The notes under the pieces: model-generated
The model's input: only the letters and a program-made list of their open reading frames with translations
Told to the model about the DNA's origin: nothing
Database searches by the model: none
Origin: Microbacterium sp. HD4P20
Lineage (GTDB): Bacteria; Actinomycetota; Actinomycetes; Actinomycetales; Microbacteriaceae
Direction: 5' to 3'
Assembly: GCF_019449275.2 (NCBI RefSeq)
Contig: NZ_JAHZQZ020000018.1
Location: forward strand, 1-64,000
DNA: 64,000 nucleotides
Shown: piece by piece, positions 42,617 through 51,460 of the stretch
How the letters are laid out: each line of letters begins with the position of its first letter
Numbering within the stretch: the first letter of the stretch is position 1
Translations under genes and position numbers: made by a program

Positions 42617-43729
42617 CTACTCCGAGACGATCGTGTCGATCGCCGCGTTGACCTGCTCGCGCAGGGTGTCCGAGATCGGCGCACTGCCGGCAGCGGCGGC
42701 CGCCTCGTCCTGGCCCTCGGGGCTGGCGACGTACTGAAGGTATCCCTTCACCAGCGGTGCGACCGCGGCGTCGGCGTACTCCTGGCACGCGATCATGTAG
42801 CTGATGAGGACGATCGGGTAGACGCCCGCCTCGTCACTGGTGCGGTTGAGCTCGATCGCGAGGTCGGCGTCGCCGCGGCCCTCCTCGAAGGGCGAGGCGT
42901 CGACGATGGCGGCCGCGGCCTCGGGCGAGTACTCGACGAACTCGTCCCCGACCTGAACGGCGACGGTCGAGAGGCCCTCCTCGGTGGCGCGGGATGCGTC
43001 GGCGTAGCCGATGGTGCCTTCGCCGCCCGCGACCGCCGAGACGACACCCGAGGTGCCCTGGGCGGCCTCGCCGGTCGACAGCGGCCAGACGCCGTCGGGC
43101 TCCGAGGTCCACACGTCCGGCGCGGCCTGGAACAGGTAGTCCGTGAAGTTCTCGGTCGTGCCCGAGTCGTCGGCACGGTGCACCGGCGTCACGGCCAGAT
43201 CGGGGAGCGTCACGTCCGGGTTGAGGGCGGCGATGGCCGGGTCGTTCCAGTTCGTGATCGTGCCGGCGAACAGGCCCGCGATGGTCGCCGGGTCGAGGTT
43301 GAGCGTGTCGACGCCCTCGATGTTGAAGATGACGGCGATCGGCGAGATGTAGGTCGGCAGCTCGACGATGCCCGAACCTTCGACGCACCCTTCGAAGGGA
43401 CCTGCCTCGATCTCTTCGACCGTGAAAGCACGGTCCGAGCCCGCGAACGGGAATGCGCCGGCCTGGAACGACTCACGGCCGGCGCCGGAGCCCGACGGGT
43501 CGTAGGTGATCGTGACGTCGGGGTTCGCCGTCTGGAAGCCGGCAGTCCAAGCCTGGACCGCCACCTCCTGCGCCGACGAGCCGCCGCCGGAGATCTCGCC
43601 GGAGAGGTCGGATGTGGTGGGCTCGTCGGAGGGGTTGCCCCCGGAGGGCTCGTTGGAGGCGCAGCCGGCGAGGGCGAGAGCCGCGACTGCGGCGACAGCG
43701 CCCACCTGGGCGATGCGGGAGATCTTCAC
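42617..43729 (-). CDS. pstS: phosphate-binding lipoprotein
   Basis: 370-residue exported phosphate-binding protein with lipobox LAGC (Cys near residue 23). The phosphate pocket is seen in GGGSSAQEVAVQAW, DPSGSGAGRESF and HRADDSGTTENFTDYL, as in PstS. The GTG start at 43729 follows GAAGGA. A PHO-box-like direct repeat at 43848-43865 lies upstream, so induction at low phosphate by the RegX3 encoded at 61605 is likely. Confidence 0.96.
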   Translation of the reverse strand: MKISRIAQVGAVAAVAALALAGCASNEPSGGNPSDEPTTSDLSGEISGGGSSAQEVAVQAWTAGFQTANPDVTITYDPSGSGAGRESFQAGAFPFAGSDRAFTVEEIEAGPFEGCVEGSGIVELPTYISPIAVIFNIEGVDTLNLDPATIAGLFAGTITNWNDPAIAALNPDVTLPDLAVTPVHRADDSGTTENFTDYLFQAAPDVWTSEPDGVWPLSTGEAAQGTSGVVSAVAGGEGTIGYADASRATEEGLSTVAVQVGDEFVEYSPEAAAAIVDASPFEEGRGDADLAIELNRTSDEAGVYPIVLISYMIACQEYADAAVAPLVKGYLQYVASPEGQDEAAAAAGSAPISDTLREQVNAAIDTIVSE

Positions 43730-43847
43730 TGTGTGAATCCTTCACGTGTCAGGGAAATGAGGCCCGGGTAGAGGCCTTCGGGTGCGAGCCCGGTGCGGGG
43801 CTCGCTCTGAAACGTAGGCGCGGACTCTTAAGAGAGTGCGCTGCGTG

Positions 43848-43865
43848 GGTAAACGGAAGGTGAAC
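43848..43865 (-). promoter_or_regulatory. PHO box (RegX3/PhoP-type) upstream of pstS
   Basis: On the minus strand GTTCACC-TTCC-GTTTACC forms two 7-base direct repeats at 11-base spacing, the pattern bound by RegX3 in mycobacteria and PhoP in Streptomyces. A -10-like TACGTT lies between it and pstS. A third GTTCACC occurs on the plus strand at 43944-43950 before the next gene. Confidence 0.75.
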
Positions 43866-43973
43866 GGGGTGTCGACATCCATGCGTCCGGATGCAGGCGG
43901 TCGCGCCGAGTTCCGCGTCTTCCGTCGCCACGCGACCCCTTTCGTTCACCGCGGCCCGGTAAGGTTCTCGGCC

Positions 43974-44696
43974 ATGGCGAAGAGCACGAAAGCCGAGCGC
44001 AAGGCGCTCGAGGCGATAGATCAGGCTGCAGCAGCCGCGAAGCAGGCGAAGAAGGTCGCGAAGTCACTGCCCGGCAAGCCGGCGAAGAAGCTCCGCGAGT
44101 TGGCGGCGGATGCGATCGATGCCGGCGACGTCTCGAAGAAGAAGCTGCGCAACAAGCCGCGCAAGGTGACGAAGGCCGCTGAGCGCGCCGAGCAGCGCGT
44201 GCGCAAGGCGACGCGCGCGGCCATCGAGAAGGCCGAGAACAAGGCACGGCTGCGGGCCGAGGCCGAGCGCGCGGCCGCTGAAGCCGAGCGCGCCGAAACA
44301 GAGGCCGCTGCGCGCAAGGAAGAGGCGAAGGCCCTCAAGAAGGCGGCCGCGAAGGCGGACCGTGCGGCCGCCAAGGCGGAGCAGCAGGCGCGCGACGCCG
44401 ATGCGAGGCTCGATGAGGCCCTCCCCCCGCAGGACGCCGCGGATGCCGCAGAGCCGGCCGTCGCCGCCCCAGAGCCTGACGCGTCTCAGGCTCGCGAGCC
44501 CGACACCGCCGAACCCGAGGTCGCAGCCCCCGACGTCGCGCCGACCCGGCGCAGGGCGCCGCGCAGGCCCAAGGCCGTTCCGGCGGAGGATCTCTCCGCG
44601 CTGACGGTCGCGCAGCTGCGCGGTCGTGCCCGTGCCGCGGGCGCGGTCGGATACTCCCGCCTCAGCAAGGCCGAACTCGTCGCTCTGCTGTCCTGA
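43974..44696 (+). CDS. Lys/Ala-rich coiled-coil protein with C-terminal Rho_N/SAP-like motif
   Basis: 240-residue, strongly basic, helical protein. Residues 1-150 are Lys/Ala/Arg/Glu repeats that look like histone H1-type or coiled-coil tails. An acidic Pro/Ala linker (150-195) follows, and the last 35 residues (LSALTVAQLRGRARAAGAVGYSRLSKAELVALLS) match the Rho N-terminal/SAP-like nucleic-acid-binding helix pair. It is likely a nucleoid or RNA-associated protein. ATG 43974 is 8 bases after TAAGGT. It ends one base before the NRPS-like gene and is divergent from pstS across a PHO box. Function unknown. Confidence 0.7.
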   Translation: MAKSTKAERKALEAIDQAAAAAKQAKKVAKSLPGKPAKKLRELAADAIDAGDVSKKKLRNKPRKVTKAAERAEQRVRKATRAAIEKAENKARLRAEAERAAAEAERAETEAAARKEEAKALKKAAAKADRAAAKAEQQARDADARLDEALPPQDAADAAEPAVAAPEPDASQAREPDTAEPEVAAPDVAPTRRRAPRRPKAVPAEDLSALTVAQLRGRARAAGAVGYSRLSKAELVALLS

Positions 44697-44697
44697 C

Positions 44698-47600
44698 GTG
44701 GTGCTCGGCGACGATCCCGTCGAGGCGCCCAGCCCGGTTCCCCCGCTCCTTGCGCAGCTGGACCGCACCGAGGCGGCTCCTGACCCTCGCACTCTCCTCG
44801 ACATCCTCCAGGCGACGACCGCGCGCGTTCCCGAAGCATCGGCGCTGGATGACGGCTCGGTCGCGCTGAGCTACCGCGAGCTGATGGCGCGCGTGGCGCG
44901 CACGGCTGCTCGCCTGAACGAGGCCGGTGTGCGCCGCGGCGATCGTGTCGGGGTGCGGATGGCGTCGGGGTCGAAAGAGCTCTATATCGCGATCCTCGGC
45001 ATCCTCGCCGCGGGGGCGGCGTACGTACCCGTCGACGCCGACGACCCCGACGAACGTGCGCGCCTGGTCTTCGGCGAGGCAGCGGTGCGCGGCGTGGTGG
45101 CCGGTGCGGGGGAGTACACCCCGTCCGATCCCGAGACGGATGCCGCGGGGGCGCGCCTCTTCGAGGGGGCCGCACCGCATCCCAGCACCGCGGCCGTCGT
45201 CACTGTGCCGCCGCCGAACCCCGACGATGACGCGTGGGTCATCTTCACCTCCGGCTCGACCGGCGTTCCCAAGGGCGTGGCGGTCTCTCACCGCTCGGCC
45301 GCGGCGTTCGTCGATGCCGAGGCGCGGCTCTTCCTGCAGGACGCCCCGCTCGGTCCCGGCGACCGGGTGCTCGCAGGCCTGTCGGTGGCCTTCGACGCGT
45401 CGTGCGAAGAGATGTGGCTGGCCTGGCGTCACGGCGCCTGCCTCGTGCCGGCGCCGCGATCGCTCGTGCGATCGGGCGAGGACCTCGCGCCGTGGCTCAT
45501 CCGGCAGTCGATCACGGTGGTCTCGACGGTCCCCACTCTGGCCGCGATGTGGCCGGCCGACGCCATCGAGAACGTCCGGCTGCTGATCTTCGGCGGCGAG
45601 GCCTGTCCTGCCGACCTTGTCGCGCGGCTCGTCTCGGAGGGTCGCGAAGTGTGGAACACGTACGGGCCGACCGAGGCGACGGTGGTCGCGTGCGCTGCGC
45701 TCCTGGACGGTGCCGGCACCGTCCGGATCGGACTGCCGCTGGACGGGTGGGCGCTGGCGGTCGTGGATGGTGCCGATCGCCCGGTCGCCGAGGGCGAGGC
45801 CGGCGAGCTCATCATCGGCGGCGTGGGGCTGGCCCGCTACCTCGACCCCGCAAAAGACGCCGAGAAGTACGCGGCGATGTCGTCGCTCGGGTGGGACCGC
45901 GCGTACCGCTCCGGCGACCTCGTCCGTTACGACCCGGAGGGCCTCGTGTTCCTGGGGCGCGCGGACGATCAGGTGAAGGTCGGTGGCCGTCGCATCGAAC
46001 TGGGTGAAGTCGAGTCGGCGCTGCAAGACCTCGCAGGAGTAACCGCCGCAAGCGCCGCGGTCCGCACGACCGATGCGGGGGTACCGGTGCTCGTGGGCTA
46101 TCTCGTCGTCGAGAGCGGGTTCGACCGGGCGGCCGCGCGCGCGGAGCTGGCCGAACGCCTGCCCGCGGCAGTGGTTCCGCTGCTCGCCGTGGTCGGCGAT
46201 CTTCCCGTGCGCACTTCGGGCAAGGTCGACCGCGCGGCACTGCCCTGGCCGCTTCCGGGTGTCGAGGTGCCCGACCCGGGCTTCAGTCCGCCGGAGGCAT
46301 GGCTCGCCGAGCAGTGGCAGGCAGTACTGGGGCAGCAGGTGCCCAGCCGCAAAGCCGACTTCTTCGACCTCGGCGGCGGCTCGCTGGCTGCGGCCCAGCT
46401 GGTGTCGCGCATCCGCGCGCGCGTCCCGGAGTTCTCGGTGGCCGACATCTACGACCTTCCTCGCCTCGGAGCGATGGCCAAGGCGCTCGGACCCTTCCTC
46501 ACGGACGAGCAGGACCACCCCTTCCGGATGCCCGAGCCCACGCCCCGGCTGACGCAGTGGACGCAGACGCTGCTGGGCGTGCCGCTGTTCATCCTGTCCG
46601 GCGTGCGCTGGCTGCTCTACATCCTCACGGCCGGCAGCGTCCTCCAGCTCGTGCCGGGCTTCGAGGCGCTTCCCACGGCACCGTGGTGGGTTCTCGTCCT
46701 GGGCCTGCTGATCTTCGCCACGCCCTTCGGCCGCATGGCGGTGGCGGCGGCATCCGCTCGCTTGTTGCTTGCGGGGCTGCGGCCCGGCGACTATCCGCGC
46801 GGCGGCATGGTTCATCTGCGACTGTGGCTCGCCGAGCAGATCTCCGACCAGGTCGACGCGGTGGGCCTGGCGGGCGCGCCGTGGGTCACGAACTACGCGC
46901 GAGCACTGGGCGCCAAGATCGGGCGCGATGTCGACATGCACACCCTCCCTCCCATCACCGGGATGCTCGAGATCGGAGATCGCGCATCGATCGAGCCCGA
47001 AGTCGACCTGAGCGGGTACTGGATCGACGGTGACCTCGTGCGAGTCGGCCAGGTGCGCATCGGGGCGGATGCGACGGTCGGCGCACGCAGCACGCTCGCT
47101 CCCGGCACCCGCATCGGCCAGCGGGCCGAGATCGCGCCGGGATCTGCGGTCTTCGGCCGCGTGCGAGCTGATCAGGCGTGGGCGGGTTCGCCCGCCGTCC
47201 GCGTTGGTGGCACCCGCGAGGGATGGCCGGCTGAGCGTCCGCTCGCGGGACGGGGCTGGCTGTGGGCGTACGGTGTGTCGGCCGCCGGACTGGCGTTCCT
47301 GCCGGTCGTGGCGTTCGCCGCCGGGGGCCTCGTCCTGGCACAGGGGATTCGCGGAGCGGCCGACCTCGGCGCTGCGCTGATTGCCGCGTTCGCGTGGCTG
47401 ATCCCGGCCACCCTCATGGTCGGTCTCGTCTTCGCGAGCGCCGTCGTGATTCTGGTGAGGCTGCTGTCGATCCGGCTGCCCGCGGGAACGCATCCGGTGC
47501 GCAGCCGTGTCGGATGGCAGGCATGGACCATCGAGCGCCTGCTCGACTCGGCGCGCACCGTCCTGTTCCCGCTCTACTCGAGCCTGTTCACCCCGGTGTG

Positions 47601-48666
47601 GCTCCGCCTGCTCGGAGCGCGAGTGGGCGCCGATGTCGAGGCATCCACGGTCCTGCTCATCCCGTCGATGACCCACATCGAAGACGGCGCCTTCCTCGCC
47701 GACGACACCATGGTCGCGTCGTACGAGCTGCGCGGCGGCTGGCTGCGCATCGGAGAGGTGCGGATCGGCAAGCGGGCATTCCTCGGCAACTCAGGCATGG
47801 CGCCTCCCGGCCACAGGGTGCCGCGCGACGGACTCGTGGCGGTCCTCTCGGCGGCGCCGGTCAAAGCCAAGCCCGGCTCATCGTGGCTGGGCTCGCCCGC
47901 CGTTCGGCTGCGGCGCCAGTCGAACGCCGGCGACCAGAGCCGCACCTACGCGCCCCCGACGCGCCTGCGGATCGCGCGGGCGCTGTGGGAGATCTGCCGC
48001 ATCGTTCCGGTGTTCGTCACGTGCGGGATCGGTCTTCTCGTGCTGTTCGCGCTCGCCGCCCTGGTGCAGGTTGCCGGAGTCGTGGTCGCCCTGCTCCTGT
48101 CGGGCATCGTCCTGCTCGGTGCGGGCGCCATCGGCGCGGGGGTGTCGACGGCGGCGAAGTGGCTGATCGTGGGCTCGATCCGCGCGGGGGAGCAGCCGCT
48201 GTGGTCCAGCTTCGTGTGGCGTACCGAGGTGTCCGACACGTTCACCGAGATGGTCGCGGCCCCGTGGTTCGCCCGTGCTGCGGCGGGCACGCCCGCGCTC
48301 GCCGTCTGGCTCCGCTCGCTCGGCGCTCGCATCGGGCGCGGTGTGTGGTGCGAAAGCTACTGGCTTCCCGAGCCCGACCTGGTGACCCTCGGCGCCGGCT
48401 CGACGGTCAACCGCGGCTGCGTCGTGCAGACGCATCTGTTCCATGATCGAATCATGAGCATGGACACCGTCGAACTGGAGGCCGGTGCGACGCTCGGTCC
48501 GCACAGCGTCATCCTTCCCGCCGCGAGCATCGGCGCGCACGCGACGGTCGGCCCCGCCTCGCTCGTGATGCGCGGAGAGAGCGTGCCCGTCGGCTCACGC
48601 TGGAGCGGCAATCCCATCGGGCCGTGGCGGGTCGTCAAGGTGCGCGCCTACCAGTCGACATCGTGA
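44698..48666 (+). CDS. NRPS-like synthetase with A-PCP and membrane-bound hexapeptide C-terminus (Pls-like)
   Basis: 1322-residue protein. An adenylation domain (about 30-530) carries FTSGSTGVPKG (from residue 183), SVAFDASCEEMW, NTYGPTE, YRSGDLVRYDPEG and the catalytic Lys in RTSGKVDR. A carrier domain follows with FFDLGGGSL (Ser562, phosphopantetheine site). The remaining 700 residues hold about five to six transmembrane helices alternating with left-handed beta-helix, hexapeptide-rich domains (IGADATVGARSTLAPGTRIG). There are no condensation or thioesterase domains. The layout is that of TIGR02353 proteins, which include epsilon-poly-lysine synthetase. It probably activates an amino acid and joins it at the membrane; substrate and product are unknown. 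GTG 44698 starts one base after the previous stop. Confidence 0.85.
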   Translation: MVLGDDPVEAPSPVPPLLAQLDRTEAAPDPRTLLDILQATTARVPEASALDDGSVALSYRELMARVARTAARLNEAGVRRGDRVGVRMASGSKELYIAILGILAAGAAYVPVDADDPDERARLVFGEAAVRGVVAGAGEYTPSDPETDAAGARLFEGAAPHPSTAAVVTVPPPNPDDDAWVIFTSGSTGVPKGVAVSHRSAAAFVDAEARLFLQDAPLGPGDRVLAGLSVAFDASCEEMWLAWRHGACLVPAPRSLVRSGEDLAPWLIRQSITVVSTVPTLAAMWPADAIENVRLLIFGGEACPADLVARLVSEGREVWNTYGPTEATVVACAALLDGAGTVRIGLPLDGWALAVVDGADRPVAEGEAGELIIGGVGLARYLDPAKDAEKYAAMSSLGWDRAYRSGDLVRYDPEGLVFLGRADDQVKVGGRRIELGEVESALQDLAGVTAASAAVRTTDAGVPVLVGYLVVESGFDRAAARAELAERLPAAVVPLLAVVGDLPVRTSGKVDRAALPWPLPGVEVPDPGFSPPEAWLAEQWQAVLGQQVPSRKADFFDLGGGSLAAAQLVSRIRARVPEFSVADIYDLPRLGAMAKALGPFLTDEQDHPFRMPEPTPRLTQWTQTLLGVPLFILSGVRWLLYILTAGSVLQLVPGFEALPTAPWWVLVLGLLIFATPFGRMAVAAASARLLLAGLRPGDYPRGGMVHLRLWLAEQISDQVDAVGLAGAPWVTNYARALGAKIGRDVDMHTLPPITGMLEIGDRASIEPEVDLSGYWIDGDLVRVGQVRIGADATVGARSTLAPGTRIGQRAEIAPGSAVFGRVRADQAWAGSPAVRVGGTREGWPAERPLAGRGWLWAYGVSAAGLAFLPVVAFAAGGLVLAQGIRGAADLGAALIAAFAWLIPATLMVGLVFASAVVILVRLLSIRLPAGTHPVRSRVGWQAWTIERLLDSARTVLFPLYSSLFTPVWLRLLGARVGADVEASTVLLIPSMTHIEDGAFLADDTMVASYELRGGWLRIGEVRIGKRAFLGNSGMAPPGHRVPRDGLVAVLSAAPVKAKPGSSWLGSPAVRLRRQSNAGDQSRTYAPPTRLRIARALWEICRIVPVFVTCGIGLLVLFALAALVQVAGVVVALLLSGIVLLGAGAIGAGVSTAAKWLIVGSIRAGEQPLWSSFVWRTEVSDTFTEMVAAPWFARAAAGTPALAVWLRSLGARIGRGVWCESYWLPEPDLVTLGAGSTVNRGCVVQTHLFHDRIMSMDTVELEAGATLGPHSVILPAASIGAHATVGPASLVMRGESVPVGSRWSGNPIGPWRVVKVRAYQSTS

Positions 48667-49970
48667 GCGATCACGACTCTTACGCTCCGCAGAGCGGCGA
48701 TCCCAGCTACGACGTCGTCTCGTACGACCTCGACCTCGACTATCGCGTCCGCACCAATCGACTGAGCGGTCGCGCTGTGATCCACGCGGTGGCGTCCGAG
48801 CGGGTGCGGTCGGTCGCCCTCGACCTGATCGGCCTGCGGGCGACGCGCGTGCGGGTCGACGGGAACCCCCGTACGACCTTCCGCCAGGCGCCCCGCGCGG
48901 TTCGGATCACACTTCCGGAGCCGGTCGAAGCGGGCGAGGAGTTCTCGATCGAGATCGCGTATGCCGGCGCGCCGGCACCGCGGCGTTCGCGGTGGGGCAC
49001 CATCGGCTGGGAGGAACTGGAGGACGGCTCGCTCGTGGCTGCGCAGCCCACCGGCGCCCCCACCTGGTTCCCATGCAACGACCGCCCCGACGATCGCGCT
49101 CGCTACCGGATCGCCGTGACGACCGAGTCGGAGTACACGGTCGCCGCCACGGGAGTGCCGAGGCCTCCGGTTCCGGTCGGGGCGCGCCTGCGCTGGGAGT
49201 TCGTGTCGGAGGTGCCCACCGCGACGTACCTCGCCGCGGTGCACATCGGCCGGTATCGGGAGCAGCGGATCGGCTCCGCGCGGTTCATGCAGCCTGCCGC
49301 GCTCAAGACAGAGGTCAGGCGGGCGTTCGCCGACGTGCCCCGCATGATGGCCTGCTTCGAAGCGGCGTTCGGGACCTACCCGCAAGAGGAGTGCACGTTC
49401 GTCGTGACCCCCGACGTGCTCGAGATCCCCCTCGAGGCCCAGGGGCTGATGGTGTTCGGCGCCAATCACCTCGATGACGCGTCGGCCCGCCTGATCCCGC
49501 ACGAGTTGGCCCACCAGTGGTTCGGGAACAGCGTGGGCGTGGGCGCCTGGCGCGACATCTGGCTCAACGAGGGCTTCGCGTGCTACGCGGAGTGGGTGTG
49601 GTCGGAGGCGTCGGGAGGTTCGACCATCGCCCAGCTCGCCGCGCTCCATCACGCCGGGCTGAGCAGGCTGCCGCAGGATCTCGTGCTGTCGGATCCGGGG
49701 GCTGCCACGATGTTCGACGATCGCGTCTACAAGCGCGGAGCCCTCCTGCTCGAAGCGTTGCGCCGCACGCTCGGTTCCGACGTGTTCGGCGAGCTGGTGC
49801 GTCGCTGGGCGCGCCTCCACCGGCACTCGGTCGTCTCGACCGACGACTTTCGCGAGTGTGTCGAGCTGGTGACGGGCCAGAGCCATGCCGCACTGCTTGA
49901 GGCATGGCTCGATCAGCCCACGCTCCCGCCGCTGCCTCTCGTGGGTCTCGAAGAGCCCATCAGCAGCTGA
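48663..49970 (+). CDS. M1-family zinc metallopeptidase
   Basis: 435-residue aminopeptidase-like enzyme. The zinc site is HELAHQWFGN (His280, Glu281, His284) with Glu303 in NEGFACYAEW, the exact HExxH-18-E spacing. The exopeptidase GAMEN motif is replaced by EAQGLMVFG, a variant seen in short bacterial M1 enzymes. No signal peptide is visible, so it is cytosolic. It lacks the long helical C-terminal domain of PepN. The GTG start overlaps the NRPS-like stop (GTGA), so it probably acts on that product or its precursors. The earlier in-frame start at 48624 is unlikely. Confidence 0.9.
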   Translation: MSDHDSYAPQSGDPSYDVVSYDLDLDYRVRTNRLSGRAVIHAVASERVRSVALDLIGLRATRVRVDGNPRTTFRQAPRAVRITLPEPVEAGEEFSIEIAYAGAPAPRRSRWGTIGWEELEDGSLVAAQPTGAPTWFPCNDRPDDRARYRIAVTTESEYTVAATGVPRPPVPVGARLRWEFVSEVPTATYLAAVHIGRYREQRIGSARFMQPAALKTEVRRAFADVPRMMACFEAAFGTYPQEECTFVVTPDVLEIPLEAQGLMVFGANHLDDASARLIPHELAHQWFGNSVGVGAWRDIWLNEGFACYAEWVWSEASGGSTIAQLAALHHAGLSRLPQDLVLSDPGAATMFDDRVYKRGALLLEALRRTLGSDVFGELVRRWARLHRHSVVSTDDFRECVELVTGQSHAALLEAWLDQPTLPPLPLVGLEEPISS

Positions 49971-50472
49971 CCTCTGAAGAGCCGAGGCGGAGCACCGCAA
50001 CGCTGATCGTCACGCCGGCCGGTGCCGCGGCATCCCAGCCCATGATTCCTCCGCCGCCGGGAACGCGCGCGATCCATCCGTCCGGGTCGCCGTCGACCCT
50101 CACCAGCGCCGGATCCACACGCAATCCGCGGCCGTCGGCCTTGAGCGCCGCCTCGACGCGGGTCCACTCCCGCACCGACACGTCGCGGTCGCCGCCGAGC
50201 ACCCCGCGAAGGCCGGCCGCGTCGCGACGCGGGTCGAGGTCGAGCTCGGCATCGATGCCGATCGCGCTCACTCCGTCGGCGCGGTGAGCCACCGCGACGA
50301 CCGCGAGATCCCCCGCGTACGACACGCCGGCCACGGACGGTGCGCCCTCCACCATGATCGCGCCGTGCGGCCCGCCGCAGCGAGTGCACGGATTTCGCAG
50401 TCGGGCGCGTGCGGGCAGCAGCTCGCGCAGCAGCGTCCACGCGATGTCGCGTCGCGGCATGCCGCGGGGCAC
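49960..50472 (-). CDS. 4'-phosphopantetheinyl transferase family protein
   Basis: 170 residues as annotated. Motifs of Sfp/AcpS-type transferases are present: GVSYAGDLAVVAVA, the Mg site AIGIDAE, and WTRVEAALKADGRGL. It would attach phosphopantetheine to the Ser of carrier domains; the NRPS-like carrier (Ser562) beside it is the obvious target. GTG 50472 is the first usable start, but coding-like sequence (ALGVQIAWRPV) extends upstream, so a non-standard start near 50520 is possible. Its 3' end overlaps the convergent M1 gene by 11 bases. Confidence 0.75.
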   Translation of the reverse strand: MPRGMPRRDIAWTLLRELLPARARLRNPCTRCGGPHGAIMVEGAPSVAGVSYAGDLAVVAVAHRADGVSAIGIDAELDLDPRRDAAGLRGVLGGDRDVSVREWTRVEAALKADGRGLRVDPALVRVDGDPDGWIARVPGGGGIMGWDAAAPAGVTISVAVLRLGSSEVSC

Positions 50473-50521
50473 AGGTCGCCACGCGATCTGTACCCCCAGG
50501 GCGTGATTCGGGTCGTCCAGG

Positions 50522-51460
50522 TCAGACCTTCGGGAGATGCGTCTCGATCGCGACGATGCCCGAGCCGGGGTTGTTCGCCGAGAGATGCACGACCGAGAAC
50601 GCCGCCGGATCGAGCGCCGAGGCGCTGCCGAGGTACGAGCCGCGCAGCGTGCCCGTCGCGAGCGCGATCTCGGTCAGGAGCTCGGGAAGCACCGGGCCGT
50701 GGCTGCAGAGCACAGCCGGCTTGCGCGCCCGGACGCGCTCGCCGACGACGGTGCGCGCGTCGGAGGCGCCGTCCTCCCAGGCATCCTGGCTGATCCGCTT
50801 CGTCGTGTGGATCTTGCGACCGAGAATCGCCGACAGCGGCTCGAGTGTCGCCACGCATCTCACCGCCGGGCTGGAGATCAGCTTGCGCGCACCGAAGGCC
50901 AGCAGCGGCCCCACGATCGCCTGCGACTGCTTCTTGCCACGCGAAGCGAGCGGCCGCTCGGCATCCTCCCCGTCCCACTCCTCTCGTCCCAGCGCCTTGC
51001 CGTGGCGCAGCACGATGAGGGGGAACGTGCCGAGCACTCCCTGCTCGACGAGACCCGCGAAGTACTCGAGGATCTCGACGTCGACCGGATAGCTCAGCCG
51101 TGCGAGCGCCTTCTTCGTCGAGACCCACTCCAGCGCGGCGATCTCTTTGTTGGGCACGAACGCCGACGCCCGGATCGCGGCGTCCGTCGCCTCGGCGGCC
51201 CAGTAGTGCACGATCTTGGTGCGCTTGCTCGGCAGGCGATAGCGGGAGACGCCGACGGGCACGCCGAGCGCGACGCGGATGCCGGTCTCCTCATGGATCT
51301 CGCGCGCCGCGGTCTCGGCGAGCATCTCGCCGGGATCGACCTTCCCCTTGGGCAGCGTCACATCGCGATACTTGGTGCGGTGGATCAGCAGCACGCGGAG
51401 CTTGCCGTCGACGATGCGCCAGACCACTCCACCCGCCGCGTACACCGCGGTCTCGGTCAT
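50522..51460 (-). CDS. mutT1: MutT1-type Nudix hydrolase with histidine phosphatase domain
   Basis: 312-residue two-domain enzyme. The N-terminal Nudix domain has the full box [23 protein letters not shown]; the C-terminal domain begins LIVLRHGKA, the histidine-phosphatase motif, with SSPAVRC and a second His in [11 protein letters not shown]. smegmatis MutT1 has this layout and degrades oxidised (d)GTP and diadenosine polyphosphates. Its ATG overlaps the ppk stop (ATGA), a common ppk-mutT pairing. Confidence 0.9.
   Translation of the reverse strand: MTETAVYAAGGVVWRIVDGKLRVLLIHRTKYRDVTLPKGKVDPGEMLAETAAREIHEETGIRVALGVPVGVSRYRLPSKRTKIVHYWAAEATDAAIRASAFVPNKEIAALEWVSTKKALARLSYPVDVEILEYFAGLVEQGVLGTFPLIVLRHGKALGREEWDGEDAERPLASRGKKQSQAIVGPLLAFGARKLISSPAVRCVATLEPLSAILGRKIHTTKRISQDAWEDGASDARTVVGERVRARKPAVLCSHGPVLPELLTEIALATGTLRGSYLGSASALDPAAFSVVHLSANNPGSGIVAIETHLPKV

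Noticed and set aside
43974..44696. True histone H1 homologue
   Set aside because: Lys/Ala repeats are not specific; the C-terminal Rho_N/SAP-like motif and the Glu content argue for another role.
44662..47676. 1004-codon minus-strand open frame
   Set aside because: Antisense of the NRPS-like gene; Arg/His/Gln-rich composition typical of shadow frames.
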